Below are positions 1 through 8,943 of a stretch of DNA of 64,000 nt, piece after piece. The notes under the pieces are model-generated. The model worked only from the letters and a program-made list of their open reading frames with translations. It was not told the origin of the DNA and ran no database searches. Every line of letters starts with the position of its first letter. Positions within the stretch are counted from its first letter, which is position 1. Source of the stretch: Sphingopyxis bauzanensis (GTDB lineage Bacteria; Pseudomonadota; Alphaproteobacteria; Sphingomonadales; Sphingomonadaceae); assembly GCF_002205675.1 (NCBI RefSeq), contig NZ_NISK01000003.1, positions 434,001 through 498,000 of the forward strand. Direction: 5' to 3'. Both the position numbers and the translations under genes were made by a program.

Positions 1-52
1 CAGGGTGCCAGTGGCGCGTGGTGTTGCGATCGAAACCCGTGGTCTTTTTCAT
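1..52 (-). CDS. metZ: Start of probable O-succinylhomoserine sulfhydrylase (partial)
   Basis: Only the first 17 codons are inside the window, starting at an ATG whose complement lies at 50-52, six bases after the leuB stop. The peptide begins MKKTTGFDRNTTRHWHP, which resembles the N-terminus I recall for sphingomonad MetZ (PLP-dependent sulfhydrylase of methionine synthesis). The short gap after leuB fits co-transcription. The identity rests on very few residues; the next bases outside the window would settle it. Confidence 0.5.
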   Translation of the reverse strand, partial: MKKTTGFDRNTTRHWHP

Positions 53-57
53 CTCGT

Positions 58-1104
58 CTATCCGTTCAAAGCCGCAACAACCGCGTCACCCAGCGCCGCC
101 GTTCCCATATGTCCGCCCAGATCGGCACCACGGCAGCCATCAGCGAGCACCTGCGCGACTGCCGCCTCGATCCGCACCGCGCTCGCCTCGTCGCCGCCCG
201 AATGGCGCAGCAGCATCGCGAGCGACAGGATCATCGCCAGCGGATTAGCAACACCCTGCCCCGCAATGTCGGGCGCGCTGCCGTGGATCGGCTCATACAG
301 CCCTTGCGTGCTTTCGCTGAGCGATGCCGACGCGAGCAGGCCGATCGACCCGACGCACATCGACGCCTGATCGGACAATATGTCGCCGAACAGATTGCCG
401 GTGACGACGACGTCGAACTGGCCGGGGTTGCGAACCAGCTGCATCGCGGCATTGTCGACATACATATGGCTGAGCGTGACGTCGGGATAGTCGGCCGCAA
501 CCTCGATCACTACGTCGCGCCACAGCTGCGACGTTTCCAGTACATTTGCCTTGTCGACCGAACACAGCCGCCCGCGCCGCCCCTGCGCCGCACGGAACGC
601 GACATGCGCGATCCGGCGCACTTCGTTCTCGCTATACGCCATGATGTCATAGCCTTCGCGCTGCCCATCGGCGGTCGTGCGCGTCCCCTTTTCGCCGAAA
701 TAGACGTCGCCGTTGAGTTCGCGCACGATCAGCAGGTCGATTGCCGACGCGACTTCAGGACGCAGCGCCGAGCTGTCTTCCAGCCCGGCGAACATTTTGG
801 CGGGGCGGAGATTGGCAAACAGGCCAAGTTCGGCGCGGAGGCCCAGGATCGCCTGCTCAGGACGCAAATGGCGCTCGACATTGTCGAAGCGCGGATCGCC
901 GACGGCGCCGAACAGGATCGCGTCGGCCGCTTTCGCCTTCGCCAGTGTCTCGGGCGGCAGCGGATGGCCGGCCGCGGCATACGCCGCCCCGCCGACCAGC
1001 GCGCGATCGAGCGTCACCGGCAGCGCGAGCGCCGTCAGCACCTTCTCGGCCTCAACCATGATCTCTGGACCGATACCGTCGCCAGCCAGCAGCAGGATTT
1101 TCAA
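58..1104 (-). CDS. leuB: 3-isopropylmalate dehydrogenase
   Basis: Oxidises and decarboxylates 3-isopropylmalate with NAD in leucine synthesis, in the cytoplasm. The 348 residues are the usual length. The N-terminus [16 protein letters not shown] is the family signature, and the substrate and metal segment near the middle ([20 protein letters not shown], then [12 protein letters not shown]) and the [10 protein letters not shown] nucleotide-binding stretch are all present. The start is a TTG at 1104, with AAAGGG just upstream; no in-frame ATG is better placed. It follows recO on the same strand and precedes the metZ-like start. Confidence 0.95.
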   Translation of the reverse strand: MKILLLAGDGIGPEIMVEAEKVLTALALPVTLDRALVGGAAYAAAGHPLPPETLAKAKAADAILFGAVGDPRFDNVERHLRPEQAILGLRAELGLFANLRPAKMFAGLEDSSALRPEVASAIDLLIVRELNGDVYFGEKGTRTTADGQREGYDIMAYSENEVRRIAHVAFRAAQGRRGRLCSVDKANVLETSQLWRDVVIEVAADYPDVTLSHMYVDNAAMQLVRNPGQFDVVVTGNLFGDILSDQASMCVGSIGLLASASLSESTQGLYEPIHGSAPDIAGQGVANPLAMILSLAMLLRHSGGDEASAVRIEAAVAQVLADGCRGADLGGHMGTAALGDAVVAALNG

Positions 1105-1152
1105 CTTGTCGCCCTTTCGTGTCTCGCCCGCCGCTTAGACAGCAGCGGCGCG

Positions 1153-1890
1153 TCACGCAACCGCCCTGCCCAGCCGATCGATCAATCGCGCGCGCACCGC
1201 CAGCAAATCGCGCGCGCGGCCGTCGAGCAGGTCGCGGTCGATGAAATGCCCGGTAATTGCCAGTCCGTCGATGACATCGCCCAGCGACGTGCTGGCATCG
1301 GCGCCGCGCAGGAATGGCGGCAGGCGCAGCAATCGCTCCTCATAGCCCGCCGCAGCGGCCAAGCTCACCGCGCCGCCCGATTTGGGACTGACGAACGCCA
1401 AATCGCTCGCCGCTCCCGTCACCACACATTCGTCGAGATCAAGCCCGAACCCCAGTTCGGCGAGCAACAGCAATTCATAGCGCGCCAGCGCCGCCGCCCA
1501 TTGCCGCGCCGACGATGCAACGCCGATCGCGTCGAGCAACCCGGACAGCGCCGAATAGAGCGCCGGATAGGGCTGATTTTCGGGCAGGATCGTCGCGGTG
1601 ACGCTGGTTACCCAGTCGATCGCCGCCGCCGCCAGCGGTTCGGCAAGCAGCGGCGCGCGGCTCGCGAGCAGTTCGGCGGTGGCACTCGCCAATTGCTCGT
1701 CGGTGCGTGCGCGCAGTTCGAGCGCGATCAGATTTCCAGCCATCAAGATCGGGCGCAACCGCGTCGACCGCCCGCCGCGTACATAGCCCGCGACCAGCCC
1801 CGCCTCCTCGGTCAGCGCGCGCAATATCGACCCATGCTCGCCATGCGCGCGGACCGCGCAGACGATGGCGGGGGCGGTCAGGCTGGCCAC
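1153..1890 (-). CDS. recO: DNA repair protein RecO
   Basis: RecO helps RecR load RecA onto SSB-coated single-stranded DNA in the RecFOR recombination pathway. The protein of 245 residues starts [20 protein letters not shown], typical of the RecO OB-fold N-terminus, followed by the helical C-terminal part. The GTG at 1890 is chosen because it matches the family start; the open frame runs further upstream but only as an antisense shadow of the thioesterase gene. It overlaps the end of the upstream thioesterase gene by 13 bases, indicating translational coupling. The zinc cysteines seen in some RecO proteins are absent here. Confidence 0.85.
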   Translation of the reverse strand: MASLTAPAIVCAVRAHGEHGSILRALTEEAGLVAGYVRGGRSTRLRPILMAGNLIALELRARTDEQLASATAELLASRAPLLAEPLAAAAIDWVTSVTATILPENQPYPALYSALSGLLDAIGVASSARQWAAALARYELLLLAELGFGLDLDECVVTGAASDLAFVSPKSGGAVSLAAAAGYEERLLRLPPFLRGADASTSLGDVIDGLAITGHFIDRDLLDGRARDLLAVRARLIDRLGRAVA

Positions 1891-2270
1891 AGCACCAGCT
1901 GCGTCTGCGTCACGAGCGCGACATCGGCGCCATCCTCGGTGGCGATGCGCGTCTGCCACACCGACACGCGCTTGCCGATCTTCACTGGCGTCGCTTCGGC
2001 GACCAACACCGATCCGACCGGCCCGGCGCCGAGGAAATTGGTCTTGCTCTCGATCGTCGTCGTCCCGCTCGCCCCCTCGGGCAGCGTCAGAAACGCCCCG
2101 ACCGCGCCCAGGCAATCGGCAAACGCCATGATGGCGCCGCCATGGACGATCCCACCCGCGGTGCAGATGTCGGGGCGCACGGCAAGCTTGCCGGCGACGC
2201 GGTCTTTGCTGCCTTCATGGATGGTCACGCCGAGCGTGGCGGCCAAGGGCATCATCGCGGCGAAATCCAT
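1878..2270 (-). CDS. PaaI-family hotdog thioesterase
   Basis: A 130-residue single hotdog-fold protein. The segment [20 protein letters not shown] carries the HGG and acidic residue typical of the PaaI/YbgC-like acyl-CoA thioesterases, followed by the [10 protein letters not shown] strand. The ATG at 2270 is chosen because GAGGAGAG lies just upstream; the frame extends 40 codons further but through repeat DNA. It probably hydrolyses an aryl- or acyl-CoA in the cytoplasm; the substrate cannot be read from sequence. It is upstream of and overlaps recO. Confidence 0.8.
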   Translation of the reverse strand: MDFAAMMPLAATLGVTIHEGSKDRVAGKLAVRPDICTAGGIVHGGAIMAFADCLGAVGAFLTLPEGASGTTTIESKTNFLGAGPVGSVLVAEATPVKIGKRVSVWQTRIATEDGADVALVTQTQLVLWPA

Positions 2271-2288
2271 ATATGCTCTCCTCACCCT

Positions 2289-2420
2289 ATGAGCCCTCCC
2301 CTTCAGAAGAGGGCAGCGAGACTTACCAGCTTGCTGGCTAGTCGCAGCGGGTGGGGTCCATCGACCTTGCGCAAGGTCGATAGACCCCACCCCAACCCAT
2401 CCCCTGAAGGGGAGGGGCTA
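2289..2420. repeat. Palindromic intergenic repeat (REP-like)
   Basis: Between uvrC and the thioesterase lies a two-armed inverted repeat. The outer arms read CCCTCCCCTTCAG and CTGAAGGGGAGGG. An inner palindrome pairs GTGGGGTC with GACCCCAC around CGACCTTGCGCAAGGTCG. Similar but not identical palindromes occur at about 5345, 16437 and 20034, so this is one of several dispersed repeat families. The RNA could form a long hairpin and may act as a weak terminator or RNA-stability element. Confidence 0.75.
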
Positions 2421-2427
2421 AATATTC

Positions 2428-4362
2428 TCACCGCCCCGCATGATAGAAATCATGCACCGCCTGCGCCACCGCCGCGCTCACGCCCGGCGCCTTCTGCAAA
2501 TCCTCCAAACTCGCCCCGCGCACCGCGCGCGCCGTGCCGAAGTGCATCAGCAGTGCCTTTTTCCGCGACGGACCGATGCCCGGCACCTCGTCGAGTGGCG
2601 ACGATCCCAGCGCCTTCGATCGCTTCGCCCGGTGCGCGCCGATCGCAAAGCGGTGCGCCTCGTCGCGCAGTCGCTGGATATAGAAAAGCGCCGCATTGTT
2701 CGGTGGCAGCGTGAACTCGCGCCCGTCGGGCCAGTGAAATGTCTCGCGCCCGGCGTTGCGATCCGGTCCTTTGGCGACCCCGACGAAAGGCAGATCGTCG
2801 ATCCCCAGCTCGGCGAACACCCCCGCAACCGCCGACACCTGTCCCTTGCCGCCATCGATCAGCACCAGGTCGGGCCATTCGCCCTTCGTGCGCTCAGGGT
2901 CTTCTTCGAGCGCGCGCGCAAAGCGGCGCTGGAACACTTCGCGCATCATCGCGAAATCGTCGCCCGGCATCGTCTCGGCGCGCTTGATATTGAACTTGCG
3001 GTATGCGCCCTTGATCCAGCCCTCCGGCCCCGCGACCACCATTGCGCCGAGCGCATTGGTGCCCTGGATATGGCTGTTGTCGTAAATCTCGATCCGCTGC
3101 GGCGGGTTCTCCAGATCGAACAGCTCAGCGAGCTCGCGGCCCAGCTTGGCCTGCGAGCTGCTCTCCGCAAGCCGCCGGTCGAGCTCTTCGCCTGCGTTGC
3201 GGACCGCCTGTTCGAGCAGGCGGCGGCGGTTGCCGCGCTGTGGCACGCTGATCTCGACCTTGCGTTCGGCGACTTCGCCCAGCGCTTCCGCCAGCAATTC
3301 TATTTCGGCAGGTTCGCGGTCGACGAGGATCGTCTTCGGCGGCGGCACGCCTTCGTAAAACTGCATCAGGAAGCTCGCCATCACTTCCTCTTCGGGGACG
3401 CCCGAGACATGCGCCGGAAAAAAGCTGCGATGCCCCCAATTCTGTCCGCCGCGGATGAAGAAGCCCGCGACACACAACTGCCCGCCCTTCGCCGCCAGCG
3501 CAAAAACATCGGCATCGCCCAGCCCGTCGGCATGCACCGATTGGCTACCCTGAATGAACGTCAGCGATTTGAGCCGGTCGCGTAGCACCGCCGCCTGCTC
3601 GAAATCCATCGCTTCGGCCGATTTGGTCATCGCATCGCCGAGGCGCTTCTGGACCGCGGTCGAGCGGCCCTCCAGAAAGTCCTGCGCGTCGCTGACCAGC
3701 CCGGCATATTCCTCGGTGTCGATCCGCCCAACGCACGGCGCGCTGCACCGCTTGATCTGGTACAGCAGGCACGGCCGCGAACGGTTGGCAAAAAAGCTGT
3801 CGGTGCAGCTGCGCAGCAAAAAGGTCTTTTGCAGCGCGTTGAGCGTTTTCGTCACCGACCCCGCGCTCGCGAACGGCCCATAATAGCGCCCCTTGGCCCG
3901 CCGCGCGCCGCGGTGCTTCTGCACCCGCGGAAAATCATGATCCATCCGCAGCAGGATGTAGGGGAAGCTTTTGTCGTCGCGCAGCAGGACGTTATACGGT
4001 GGGCGGTACCGTTTGATCAGCTGCGCTTCCAGCAACAGCGCCTCGGCCTCGCTCGTCGTCGTGACGATCTCCATCGCGCGCGTTTGCGACACCATCCGCT
4101 GCAACCGCTGCGGCAACCGCGCGACCTGGGTGTAATTGGTCACCCGGTTTTTCAGCGCCCGCGCCTTGCCGACATACAGCACGTCGCCGCGCGCATCGAG
4201 CATGCGATAGACGCCGGGGCGGGTCGGCAATTTGCGCACAACGCTGCGGATCGCCTCGGCGCCGCGCTCCAGGTCCGGCTTGTCATCAGCCGCGCCGCTG
4301 CCGCGGATAACGTACGTCGCCTTCTCTTCGTTGAATCGGTCGGGAGCGTTCGGGCGAGCCAT
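2428..4362 (-). CDS. uvrC: Excinuclease ABC subunit C
   Basis: UvrC makes both incisions beside a DNA lesion in nucleotide excision repair with UvrA and UvrB. The 644 residues show the N-terminal GIY-YIG nuclease (PGVYRML at about 49-55, LYVGKA at about 62-67), a UVR motif in the middle (MDFEQAAVLRDRLK), the C-terminal RNase H-like nuclease (IEIYDNSHIQGTNALGAMVV) and a terminal helix-hairpin-helix (LDEVPGIGPSRKKALL). The start MARPNAPD at 4362 is preferred over the longer frame because upstream codons run into the divergent promoter. It is transcribed away from the SDR gene. Confidence 0.95.
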   Translation of the reverse strand: MARPNAPDRFNEEKATYVIRGSGAADDKPDLERGAEAIRSVVRKLPTRPGVYRMLDARGDVLYVGKARALKNRVTNYTQVARLPQRLQRMVSQTRAMEIVTTTSEAEALLLEAQLIKRYRPPYNVLLRDDKSFPYILLRMDHDFPRVQKHRGARRAKGRYYGPFASAGSVTKTLNALQKTFLLRSCTDSFFANRSRPCLLYQIKRCSAPCVGRIDTEEYAGLVSDAQDFLEGRSTAVQKRLGDAMTKSAEAMDFEQAAVLRDRLKSLTFIQGSQSVHADGLGDADVFALAAKGGQLCVAGFFIRGGQNWGHRSFFPAHVSGVPEEEVMASFLMQFYEGVPPPKTILVDREPAEIELLAEALGEVAERKVEISVPQRGNRRRLLEQAVRNAGEELDRRLAESSSQAKLGRELAELFDLENPPQRIEIYDNSHIQGTNALGAMVVAGPEGWIKGAYRKFNIKRAETMPGDDFAMMREVFQRRFARALEEDPERTKGEWPDLVLIDGGKGQVSAVAGVFAELGIDDLPFVGVAKGPDRNAGRETFHWPDGREFTLPPNNAALFYIQRLRDEAHRFAIGAHRAKRSKALGSSPLDEVPGIGPSRKKALLMHFGTARAVRGASLEDLQKAPGVSAAVAQAVHDFYHAGR

Positions 4363-4431
4363 GATTTTGCATGTAGGCGATGGCGATGCGAGCCGCCATA
4401 GTGTGTGAGGTAACAACATGGGAGGGGTCGC

Positions 4432-5151
4432 ATGGACGTCAGAGGAAAATTGGCGCTGGTAACCGGAGGTAGCGACGGCATCGGGCGCGAGATCGCGCTG
4501 CAACTGCAGGCGGCGGGCGCCGATGTAATCGTCACGGGCCGTTCGGTCGAGAAGTTGCGGGCGATGGCGGCGCTGGGGTTCGGAACGATCGCGGGTGATC
4601 TGTCGACCGCGGCAGGCGTCGATGCGGTGGTAGGCGGGGTCGCGGGCAAGCCGCTCGCGTTGCTTGTCAACAATGCCGGCGTAGGCAGCGAATATGAGCT
4701 GGATGACGTTGCGACGCTCGATAGCGCGGCATTGTGTATCCGCACCAACCTCGACGCCCCGATCGCGCTCTGCACGCGCCTACTGCCGAAGCTGCGGGCC
4801 CAGCCCGAGGCGGCGATCGTCAATGTGACGTCCGGCCTTGCCATCGCGCCGCGGGCAGGCGGCTCGATCTATTGTGCGACCAAGGCCGGGCTGCGCAGCT
4901 ATACACAGGCAATCCGGCATCTGCTCAAGGACAGCAATGTCCGCGTGATCGAGGCACTGCCGCCTGTCGTCGAGACCAATATGACTGCGGGCCGCGGCGG
5001 CAAGAAGATGAGCGCCCACGACTGCGCCGCCGAAATCGTGCACGGCATCCGTACCGGCAAAAGCGAGGTTAATGCCGGGATGGTGAAAATGCTGCAGCTC
5101 GTCCACAGCATCTCGCCGGCATTGGCGCGGCGGATCATGATCAAGTTTTGA
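4432..5151 (+). CDS. Short-chain dehydrogenase/reductase, DltE-like
   Basis: A classical SDR of 239 residues. It has the Rossmann motif TGGSDGIG near residue 11, NNAG near 80, the catalytic Ser in VNVTSGLAIAP and the YCATK catalytic pair near 150. A short-chain NAD(P)-dependent oxidoreductase of unknown substrate; the overall pattern resembles the DltE-type subgroup. It stands alone and diverges from uvrC across about 70 bases; GGGAGG lies upstream of the ATG. Confidence 0.8.
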   Translation: MDVRGKLALVTGGSDGIGREIALQLQAAGADVIVTGRSVEKLRAMAALGFGTIAGDLSTAAGVDAVVGGVAGKPLALLVNNAGVGSEYELDDVATLDSAALCIRTNLDAPIALCTRLLPKLRAQPEAAIVNVTSGLAIAPRAGGSIYCATKAGLRSYTQAIRHLLKDSNVRVIEALPPVVETNMTAGRGGKKMSAHDCAAEIVHGIRTGKSEVNAGMVKMLQLVHSISPALARRIMIKF

Positions 5152-5344
5152 AGCCCGGCGACAATCGACGTGGCGCGTGGGGACCGCGTCATGCAAAGTT
5201 CAGGAAAGTTCAGCCCTATGCGCGCCGCGATCAGGACCTTGCGCGGCGGCGGATTCGCCGCTGGATGAAGGCTGGCACAGCGCAATAATGCAGGAAAGGC
5301 CTTTTGAGGGCGGTGTTCGCTTTGGGGGCGAGCAGACGTCTCCA

Positions 5345-5445
5345 TAAACCGTTACCGCCGCGAAGGCGGGGGCCGCTATCGGTTTACTCGGCTGCGCAGG
5401 ATAAGGCCGATGGCGCCCCCCGCCTCCGCCGGGATAACGATGGAA
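5345..5445. repeat. Palindromic intergenic repeat
   Basis: An inverted repeat in the gap between the SDR gene and the atp operon end. The arms read CCGCGAAGGCGGGGGCC and GGCGCCCCCCGCCTCCGC, with a spacer containing CGGTTTACTCGG. The arm type (GC-rich words such as CGAAGGCGGGGG) is common between sphingomonad genes. The rest of the gap 5152-5492 holds no convincing gene. Confidence 0.65.
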
Positions 5446-5479
5446 ACTATGGTAGCTCTTGGCCACTCGCCGCCGCTCA

Positions 5480-5514
5480 CCCCAAAGCAAAACGCCCGCG
5501 GAAATCCGCGGGCG
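5480..5514 (-). terminator. Rho-independent terminator of the F0 ATP synthase operon
   Basis: A perfect hairpin CGCCCGCGG-AAAT-CCGCGGGCG spans 5493-5514. Read on the minus strand it is followed by TTTTGCTTTGG. It lies about 26 bases after the atpF stop, where the operon should end. Confidence 0.85.
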
Positions 5515-5540
5515 CCTTGTTTCAGCGATGTCGAAACGCG

Positions 5541-6071
5541 TCAGCCCTTGGCGACGCCCGCGATCGCCTGATCCACCAGCGCTTTGTCGGCGCTCGCATC
5601 ATGCTTTTCGGCAATCAGAGCCGCAGCAGCCGCCGTCGCTGCCTTGGCGGTCGCAGCGCGGACTTCGGTCAGCGCGGTCGCTTCGGCCGCCGCGATGCGG
5701 TCTTCGGCCATCTGCTTGCGGCGACCGATCAGCGCGGTGGCGTCTGCCTTTGCCTTCGCGACGAGCGTCTCGGCTTCGCTTTCGGCGCGAGCGCGCATAT
5801 CCGCAGCTTCCTTAACTGCGCCGGCCAGCTTCGCCTCATACTCGGCCTTCAGCGATTCGGCGTCGAGCCGCAGCCGTTCGGCTTCGTCCAGCTGCTTCGA
5901 AATTTCGGCGATGCGTTTGTCGAGCATCGCCGCGATCGCGCCCGGCACGCCTTTCCAGACGAGGATGCCCAAGAAAACGAGCATCGCGATCGACACCCAC
6001 ACCGTTGCGTTCAGGCCGAACGCGGTCGGTTCGACGGCGCCCTCGGCAAAAATCAGCGTCAGATTAGCCAT
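5541..6071 (-). CDS. atpF: F0F1 ATP synthase subunit b
   Basis: A peripheral-stalk subunit of ATP synthase. The 176 residues comprise a short N-terminus, one membrane helix (VWVSIAMLVFLGILVW at about 24-39) and a long charged, alanine-rich coiled coil that would bridge to F1. It is the last gene of the operon and overlaps the b' gene by eight bases. Having both b and b' side by side is the alphaproteobacterial/photosynthetic-bacterial arrangement. Terminator follows. Confidence 0.93.
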   Translation of the reverse strand: MANLTLIFAEGAVEPTAFGLNATVWVSIAMLVFLGILVWKGVPGAIAAMLDKRIAEISKQLDEAERLRLDAESLKAEYEAKLAGAVKEAADMRARAESEAETLVAKAKADATALIGRRKQMAEDRIAAAEATALTEVRAATAKAATAAAAALIAEKHDASADKALVDQAIAGVAKG

Positions 6072-6564
6072 GGAGCACCGCCTTTACCGCCGCCTTGGCA
6101 TCCGCCGCACCGACTTTCACGCCCGACAGCTTGGCGACCAGGTCGCCCGCCGCTTCGGCCGCGACCGACTCGATTTCCGCCATCGCCGACTTGCGCGCTG
6201 CCGCAACATCGGCCTCTGCGGCTGCCAACTTGTCGCCCAGTTCGGCATCGACCTTGGCCAGACGCTTTTCGGCGTCCTTCGCGGCCTTGTCCTTGGCTTC
6301 GGCGACCGCCTTCTGCGCAGCGACGCGGCTCGCGTCGCTTTGCTGGCGATAGCTTTCCTCAAGACCGTCGGCGGCGGCATGCGCCGCCTTGGCCGCCGCC
6401 AGATCGTCCGCCACCTTGCGGTCGCGGGCGTCCACGGTCGCTTCGATCTTCGGCAACATGCCGCGGCCGATCACAAGGTAAATCCCGGCGAATACGACCA
6501 GCAGCCAGAACAGCTGCGAGGCAAGATACCAATTGTCAGCGGTGAGCTGGGCTATTTGGGGCAT
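6064..6564 (-). CDS. F0F1 ATP synthase subunit b'
   Basis: Second, diverged peripheral-stalk subunit (166 residues) that pairs with b as a heterodimer. Starts MPQIAQLTADNWYLASQLFWLLVVFAGIY-like with one membrane helix at about 16-33, then an alanine/lysine/glutamate-rich coiled coil. Encoded between atpE and atpF; the stop overlaps the atpF start, which favours equal production of the two subunits. The usual symbol is atpF' (also atpG or atpX). Confidence 0.92.
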   Translation of the reverse strand: MPQIAQLTADNWYLASQLFWLLVVFAGIYLVIGRGMLPKIEATVDARDRKVADDLAAAKAAHAAADGLEESYRQQSDASRVAAQKAVAEAKDKAAKDAEKRLAKVDAELGDKLAAAEADVAAARKSAMAEIESVAAEAAGDLVAKLSGVKVGAADAKAAVKAVLHG

Positions 6565-6643
6565 GAAAGGCGAACCTTAACTTACTGAAAAACCTGCCAC
6601 GAAACCGATCCCGCCGGGACCGGCCTCGCATATCGTCACCAAA

Positions 6644-6871
6644 TCAGACGACGAAGAGCAGGATCATCGCAACGACGAACGCCAGCAGACCGAGAAGTTC
6701 GGCAGCGGCGAAGCCGATGAACAGGCGACCCTGCTGGCCGTCGGCGGCAGCTGGGTTGCGCAGTGCGCTTTCGAGGAAGCTACCGAACACGTTGCCCACG
6801 CCGATGGCGGCCATGCCGGCACCGATGGCTGCCAGACCGGCACCGATCAGCTTTGCTGCTTCTGCGTCCAT
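6644..6871 (-). CDS. atpE: F0F1 ATP synthase subunit c
   Basis: Proteolipid that forms the rotating ring. The 75 residues form a two-helix hairpin. Helix 1 carries the glycine-rich AAIGAGMAAIGVG repeat, the loop has RNPAA, and helix 2 has the ion-carrying acid in GFAAAELLGLLAF. No sodium-binding set (Gln plus Glu-Ser/Thr) is evident, so protons are the likely coupling ion. TAAGGAG-type Shine-Dalgarno (AAGGAGTAAT) precedes the ATG. Confidence 0.96.
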   Translation of the reverse strand: MDAEAAKLIGAGLAAIGAGMAAIGVGNVFGSFLESALRNPAAADGQQGRLFIGFAAAELLGLLAFVVAMILLFVV

Positions 6872-6913
6872 TATAATTACTCCTTGGTATAATCGTTTGA
6901 AAGTAAACGTAAC

Positions 6914-7699
6914 TTAGTGAAGGTTGACCGCGTCGTTGATATACAGCGAGGTCAACAGGGCGAAAACATAAGCCTGGATGCCGGCGACCAGCAGCTCGAG
7001 CGCGCTGATCCCGATCATCAGGATGAAGCTGAGCACCGACACGATCGAACCGAGCCAGAGCGTTTCGGCGTTGAAACCGTTGATCACGAAGCCCGACAGC
7101 ACCTTGAGCAGCACGTGCCCCGCAGTCATTGCGACAAACAGACGCAGCCCCAAGCTGAACGGGCGGACCATGAACGACACGAACTCGATCGGCGCGATGA
7201 TCGGGATCATCGGCAGCGGCGTACCGTGCGGTACGAACAGCGAGAAGAAGTGCAGGCCATGGCGCCAGAAGCCGACGACGAGGACGATGGCGAAGCTGAT
7301 CAGCGCGAGCACGCCAGTGATCGCGATGTGGCTGGTCACGGTGAAGGGATGCAACCCCAGCACGCCCAGCGGCAACATGCCAAGCAGGTTACAGAACAGG
7401 ATGAACATGAACAGCGAGAAGACATAGGGCGTATATTTGCGGCCTTCGCTGCCGATATTCGCCATCATCATGTTCGAAATGAAGCCGGTGAAGCCCTCAA
7501 CCGCAGCCTGCCAGCGACCCGGAACGAGCTGACGGCGCATGCCGCCCCACATGAACAGGCCAAGCGCGATCGCTGCGACGATCATCCACAGCGCGCTGTT
7601 GGTGAACAGGATGTCGTGCCCGCCCAAGTTGAAGCCACCGCCGAGCGGGGTCACCTCGAACTGGTGCATCGGGTCGATCTTGCCGGATTCCGCCGCCAC
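6914..7699 (-). CDS. atpB: F0F1 ATP synthase subunit a
   Basis: Membrane subunit forming the proton half-channels against the c ring. The 261 residues include several membrane helices and the conserved segment PFSLGLRLFVAMTAGHVLL with the essential arginine, plus the last helix LLVAGIQAYVFALLTSLYI with its conserved Gln. Preceded by atpI and followed by atpE as in other alphaproteobacteria. F1 genes are not in this window, as expected for genomes that split F0 and F1 operons. Confidence 0.96.
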   Translation of the reverse strand: MAAESGKIDPMHQFEVTPLGGGFNLGGHDILFTNSALWMIVAAIALGLFMWGGMRRQLVPGRWQAAVEGFTGFISNMMMANIGSEGRKYTPYVFSLFMFILFCNLLGMLPLGVLGLHPFTVTSHIAITGVLALISFAIVLVVGFWRHGLHFFSLFVPHGTPLPMIPIIAPIEFVSFMVRPFSLGLRLFVAMTAGHVLLKVLSGFVINGFNAETLWLGSIVSVLSFILMIGISALELLVAGIQAYVFALLTSLYINDAVNLH

Positions 7700-7766
7700 T
7701 CTTCACTCCACGCGTCTGGCGAGGCGGCGGGTGCGCCGTCTCGCTGAAAATATCTTGCGCACCCCG

Positions 7767-8087
7767 CTATTTGGGCGGCGTCTTTGACAGGCGAATGATG
7801 TTCCGAAAGGCCACGATTATGCCCATGAACAACATCACCAACAAACCCCAGGGCGACGTTCCCGCGAAGCGGTCAATCAGCCAGCCGAACAAGGCACCGC
7901 CGATTAATCCACCCAACAGTTCAGCCAGAACGCGGTTGCCGAGCCGGTAATTGGCATCGGATTCCGGTCCGGCGTTCACCGCGGTCCGTTTTGCCTCTGC
8001 GGCTTCGGCCCGGTCCAATCGCTTGTTGAGCGAGACCAGGCGCGAATCCTCTGAGCCAAGTTCCGGATCGCTGCCGTTCCCCTTCAT
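7767..8087 (-). CDS. atpI: AtpI/AtpZ-like ATP synthase assembly protein
   Basis: Small membrane protein (106 residues) at the head of the F0 operon. The N-terminal 50 residues are charged, then two membrane helices follow: LLGGLIGGALFGWLIDRF and GLLVMLFMGIIVAFRNII. This matches the AtpI/AtpZ family that helps assemble the c ring. The GTSPWG loop between the helices is typical. The ATG has no strong Shine-Dalgarno but the position as first operon gene supports it. Confidence 0.85.
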   Translation of the reverse strand: MKGNGSDPELGSEDSRLVSLNKRLDRAEAAEAKRTAVNAGPESDANYRLGNRVLAELLGGLIGGALFGWLIDRFAGTSPWGLLVMLFMGIIVAFRNIIRLSKTPPK

Positions 8088-8239
8088 TTTGCGCCATCCT
8101 CCTGAAACAGAACCGGAAAACCCCGATTCCGCCTGCGAAAAAAGGCCCGAAAAATCGGGGGACCCCTAAGGCGCGGTCCGTTTAGGAATGACGCCCCATT
8201 AAGTCAATGCCCGCCCCTAACACAATTGCTGCCATGCAC

Positions 8240-8273
8240 AAAAATGCCGCCGCGTTTAGGGGCGCGGCGGCAT
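8240..8273 (-). terminator. Terminator of the ydbH-ynbE-ydbL operon
   Basis: An 11-base perfect stem (ATGCCGCCGCG paired with CGCGGCGGCAT, loop of eight) at 8244-8273. Read on the minus strand it runs straight into TTTTTGTGC. It sits about 35 bases after the ydbL stop. Confidence 0.85.
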
Positions 8274-8308
8274 GGGGCGCCCGCGGGCGCTATTGGAAGC
8301 TGGACGCG

Positions 8309-8713
8309 TTACGGACAACTGGCGTTGCGGACCGGCGGGCTGCCATCGCGGGTCAGCCAGCGGCCGTCGGGCGCCTGATATTTCTCGCCCGGCTTGGTGT
8401 TCGCAATCAGGTTGCAGCCGCTGGTAAAGGCGAATTGCTCAACCGTGCTGCCGGTTGCCTGCGCGCGCTCGGTATAGGCGGCTTTGCGTTTGATATTGAG
8501 ATCCTGCACCAGCGCCCGAATCGCCGGGGTAGGGGTACTGGCAAAGCCAAGATAGCCGTCGGGCTGCTCGCCGATCTGCCCTGCGGCACGCGCCGCAGCA
8601 TAAGCGGGATCGCGCTGCGCCATCGCCGACGGCACGGCAACCGCAATGGCAGCGGTCGCCGCAATCGCAGCAAGCGCCAGTCCGGTCGGTTTCCACATCT
8701 TCACACGCATCAT
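8309..8713 (-). CDS. ydbL: YdbL-like periplasmic protein (DUF1318)
   Basis: A 134-residue exported protein. The signal peptide ends near PSAMAQRDPAY, and the mature part contains the DUF1318 features: GQIGEQPDGYLGF, then VQDLNIKRKAAYTERA. The YdbL family accompanies YdbH and YnbE and is proposed to help that envelope bridge. I chose the ATG at 8713 because AGGGA is five bases upstream; an ATG at 8728 forms an ATGA overlap with the ynbE stop and is the alternative. It is the last gene of the operon. Confidence 0.8.
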   Translation of the reverse strand: MMRVKMWKPTGLALAAIAATAAIAVAVPSAMAQRDPAYAAARAAGQIGEQPDGYLGFASTPTPAIRALVQDLNIKRKAAYTERAQATGSTVEQFAFTSGCNLIANTKPGEKYQAPDGRWLTRDGSPPVRNASCP

Positions 8714-8727
8714 GTCATTCCCTGTCA

Positions 8728-8943
8728 TCAGAATATTTCGCTATTCTGCTCGATGAGCTTTTTGGCGTCACCATCCAGCCTGTACACCACTTCCTGACGA
8801 ATGTTGATGTTCAGGTTGATTTCGATCGGCTTGTCGGGCGTTTCGATCTGCACGCAGCCGCTGAGGACTGTCGCACCGACCAGAACCGCCAGACCGTGAC
8901 CGGCGATAGTCCGCCTCCTTGCTCCTGTCTTGGGTATGTTCAT
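8728..8943 (-). CDS. ynbE: YnbE-like outer-membrane lipoprotein
   Basis: A 71-residue lipoprotein. The signal peptide ends in the lipobox VLSG-Cys (residue about 30). The short mature part contains PDKPIEINLNINIRQEVVYRL, the strand-forming segment characteristic of YnbE. In E. coli YnbE joins the C-terminus of YdbH to form a continuous beta bridge for phospholipid transport between the membranes. Its ATG overlaps the ydbH stop (ATGA). Confidence 0.87.
   Translation of the reverse strand: MNIPKTGARRRTIAGHGLAVLVGATVLSGCVQIETPDKPIEINLNINIRQEVVYRLDGDAKKLIEQNSEIF

Noticed and set aside
109-2292. 727-codon plus-strand open frame across leuB, recO and the thioesterase gene
   Set aside because: It is antisense to three well-supported genes and its translation is rich in Arg, Gln and Ala without any motif, as expected for a shadow frame in GC-rich DNA.
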